From assembly GCA_027038775.1 (NCBI GenBank), contig JALWGP010000269.1, positions 1 through 9,563 of the forward strand: DNA of 9,563 nucleotides, in the 5' to 3' direction. The notes below the pieces were generated by a model, which saw nothing but the letters and a program-made list of their open reading frames with translations, was not told where the DNA came from and searched no databases. Source of the stretch: Sedimenticola sp. Lineage in GTDB: Bacteria > Pseudomonadota > Gammaproteobacteria > Chromatiales > Chromatiaceae. The position numbers were made by a program, and so were the translations under genes. Numbering within the stretch: the stretch's first letter is position 1; each line of letters starts with the position of its first letter. This document shows, one piece after another, positions 7,922 through 9,563 of this stretch.

Positions 7922-9563
7922 ATGGAACCGATGCCAGCAATCGAACGGGCGAACAGCGGAGACGACAGGATCGCCGACCTGCTCCGCGAAAGGCACGGGG
8001 TTTCTCCCCACGACCTTGCCCGTGCCTCGCGCCTCGCGGAGGGGAACGGGGTCTCTCCCTGGACGATGCTCCTGAGGCTCGGGCTGGTCGCCGACGCCGC
8101 ATTGGCATCGGTGTTCGCCACCGCACTCGGGCTGGAACCCGTCACCGAGGCGGAGCTGCCCGAAGCCCCCCTCTTCGGGGAAGCGCTCTCCCTCCGTTTC
8201 CTGCGCGAGTCGCGGCTGCTCCCCCTCTACCTCGAGGAGGGACGCCTCCACCTGGCCATGGCGGATCCCACGGACCGGTTCGCGCTCGAAGCCGTGGAGG
8301 CCGCCACCGGTCACCCCGTGGTGCCACGCGTGGGCCTCCCTTCACGGATCGATGCCGCAATGGAGAAGCTCCACGGCAACGGGCGCGGGGCCGTGGAGGA
8401 GATCACGGAGGAGTTCGGGACGGGGGAGGACCCCCCCGGGGACGCGGAGACGCTGAAGGATCTCGCCTCCGAAGCGCCCGTGATCCGGCTGGTGAACCTG
8501 CTGATCCAGCGGGCGATGGAGGCGCGTGCCTCGGACATCCACTTGGAGCCCTTCGAGGAGCGGCTGCGGGTGCGCTACCGCGTGGACGGTGTGCTCCTCG
8601 AGGCGGAGAGCCTGCCCGCCAGCGCCGCCGCGGCGGTAGTCTCTCGCATCAAGCTCATGGCCAGGCTCGACATCGCCGAACGGCGACTGCCCCAGGATGG
8701 GCGGTTCAGCCTGCGGCTGGAAGGGAGGGAGCTGGACATGAGGGTCTCCACCGTACCCACCCTCTTCGGCGAGAGCCTGGTCCTCCGCCTGCTCGACAAG
8801 ACCGGGGTGCAGCTCGACTTCGGGGCGCTGGGGTTCGACGGCGAATCCCTGCAGCGCCTGCTGCGTGTTCTCCGCCTGCCCCACGGCATCGTCCTGGCCA
8901 CCGGCCCCACCGGCAGCGGCAAGAGCACCACCCTCTATGCCGCCCTCCACCGGCTCAACACCGACGAGCGGAAGATCATCACCGTCGAAGACCCGGTGGA
9001 GTACCGGCTCGAGGGCATCAACCAGATCCAGGTGAAGCCGCAGATCGACCTCACCTTCGCCAGGGCGTTGCGCTCCATCGTGCGCCAGGATCCCGACATC
9101 ATCATGGTGGGCGAGATGCGGGACCTGGAGACCGCCCGCATCGCGGTGCAGTCCGCCCTCACCGGACACCTGGTGCTCTCCACCCTGCACACCAACGACG
9201 CCGCCAGCGGCGTCACCCGCCTGCTGGACATGGGCATCGAACCCTACCTCATCACCGCCACCGTCAACGGCATCGTCGCCCAGCGGCTGGTGCGGCGCCT
9301 CTGTTCCCGCTGTGCCGAACCGGTGGAGCCGCTGCCCGAGCTGGTGACAGAGCTGGGGCTGGAATCACCGGCCGCCGGCACGCGGCTGCGCCGCGCGGTG
9401 GGCTGCGACACCTGCGGCGGCATCGGCTACCGTGGCCGCCTGGCGCTCACCGAGGTCATGGTGATGGACGACAGCCTCCGCCGCCTGGTGATGCGCCAGG
9501 CCGACGCGGAGGAGATCCGCCGGGCCGCCGTCACCGGGGGCATGACCACCCTGCGCCACGACG
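7922..9563 (+). CDS. gspE: Type II secretion system ATPase GspE (3' end outside window)
   Basis: GspE is the cytoplasmic hexameric ATPase that powers the type II secretion pseudopilus. 547 codons are visible and the frame is open at the window end; probably only a few tens of residues are missing. An N-terminal T2SSE_N/MshEN-like region (about 14-150) precedes EAPVIRLVNLLIQ, ASDIHLEPFE and RVDGVLLE. Then come LDIAERRLPQDGR, the Walker A GPTGSGKST (328-336, Lys334), the Asp box TVEDPVEY, Walker B IIMVGEMRD (393-401) and the His box TGHLVLSTLHTNDA. A four-cysteine zinc motif (Cys461, 464, 495, 498) followed by GIGYRGR is typical of GspE. ASDIHLEPFE and TVEDPVEY fit GspE better than PilB, though a related pilus ATPase is not fully excluded. 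The start is uncertain: ATG 7922 and ATG 7931 are both in frame and neither has a good ribosome-binding site; TTG at 7865 is also possible. Other gsp genes probably follow outside the window. Confidence 0.9.
   Translation, partial: MEPMPAIERANSGDDRIADLLRERHGVSPHDLARASRLAEGNGVSPWTMLLRLGLVADAALASVFATALGLEPVTEAELPEAPLFGEALSLRFLRESRLLPLYLEEGRLHLAMADPTDRFALEAVEAATGHPVVPRVGLPSRIDAAMEKLHGNGRGAVEEITEEFGTGEDPPGDAETLKDLASEAPVIRLVNLLIQRAMEARASDIHLEPFEERLRVRYRVDGVLLEAESLPASAAAAVVSRIKLMARLDIAERRLPQDGRFSLRLEGRELDMRVSTVPTLFGESLVLRLLDKTGVQLDFGALGFDGESLQRLLRVLRLPHGIVLATGPTGSGKSTTLYAALHRLNTDERKIITVEDPVEYRLEGINQIQVKPQIDLTFARALRSIVRQDPDIIMVGEMRDLETARIAVQSALTGHLVLSTLHTNDAASGVTRLLDMGIEPYLITATVNGIVAQRLVRRLCSRCAEPVEPLPELVTELGLESPAAGTRLRRAVGCDTCGGIGYRGRLALTEVMVMDDSLRRLVMRQADAEEIRRAAVTGGMTTLRHD

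Noticed and set aside
7747..8145. N-terminal extension (133 codons) of the binding-protein frame
   Set aside because: It is antisense to the gspE start, low-complexity in composition (Ser/Arg/Ala-rich), and would place the clear signal peptide and strong ribosome-binding site inside the protein.
8903..9121. PilB, the type IV pilus ATPase, as identity for the last gene
   Set aside because: The segments ASDIHLEPFE, LDIAERRLPQDGR and TVEDPVEY and the CxxC pair with GYRGR fit GspE better; PilB usually has different residues at these places. It remains a minor alternative.
7796..9190. Several open frames on the reverse strand opposite gspE, up to 282 codons
   Set aside because: The forward strand encodes Walker A, Walker B, Asp and His boxes and a zinc motif of GspE without interruption; the reverse frames show no domains.

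Overview
This is a GC-rich chromosomal window that looks gammaproteobacterial. The acetyl-CoA synthetase, PEP synthase and PpsR proteins closely follow the remembered E. coli sequences, and the window ends in a type II secretion ATPase of proteobacterial type. I cannot name the genus. I see no tRNA, rRNA, CRISPR array, insertion sequence or phage gene.

Layout. (1) Positions 2-739 (+) hold the C-terminal third of acetyl-CoA synthetase (acs), followed by a UUCG-loop hairpin terminator. (2) Positions 886-4052 (+) hold ppsA (phosphoenolpyruvate synthase) and ppsR (its regulatory kinase/phosphorylase), overlapping by one base (TGATG), with a candidate sigma70-type promoter upstream. Acs makes acetyl-CoA from acetate and PpsA makes PEP from pyruvate, so this half serves acetate assimilation and gluconeogenesis. 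(3) Positions 4049-7746 (-) hold a two-gene operon: a secreted, solute-binding-protein-like sensor, then a membrane CHASE-PAS-GGDEF-EAL protein. They are joined by an ATGA overlap. This operon converges on ppsR, and the palindrome CTAG supplies the stop codons of both genes. (4) Positions 7747-7921 form a divergent intergenic region with an AT-rich patch, a small palindrome and candidate promoters in both directions. (5) From 7922 (+) to the window end runs gspE, the type II secretion ATPase, cut off shortly before its expected C-terminus.

The most interesting part is the sensor pair. A periplasmic binding protein with no permease or ATPase beside it is translationally coupled to a membrane protein that carries a periplasmic CHASE sensor and both cyclic-di-GMP synthesis and hydrolysis domains. 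I infer that a small ligand is sensed in the periplasm and converted into a c-di-GMP signal. The divergent neighbour is a secretion ATPase whose N-terminal domain belongs to a fold family that binds c-di-GMP in some members. This suggests a testable but unproven link between sensing and secretion. The domain types are known. The partnership, ligand and output are inference.
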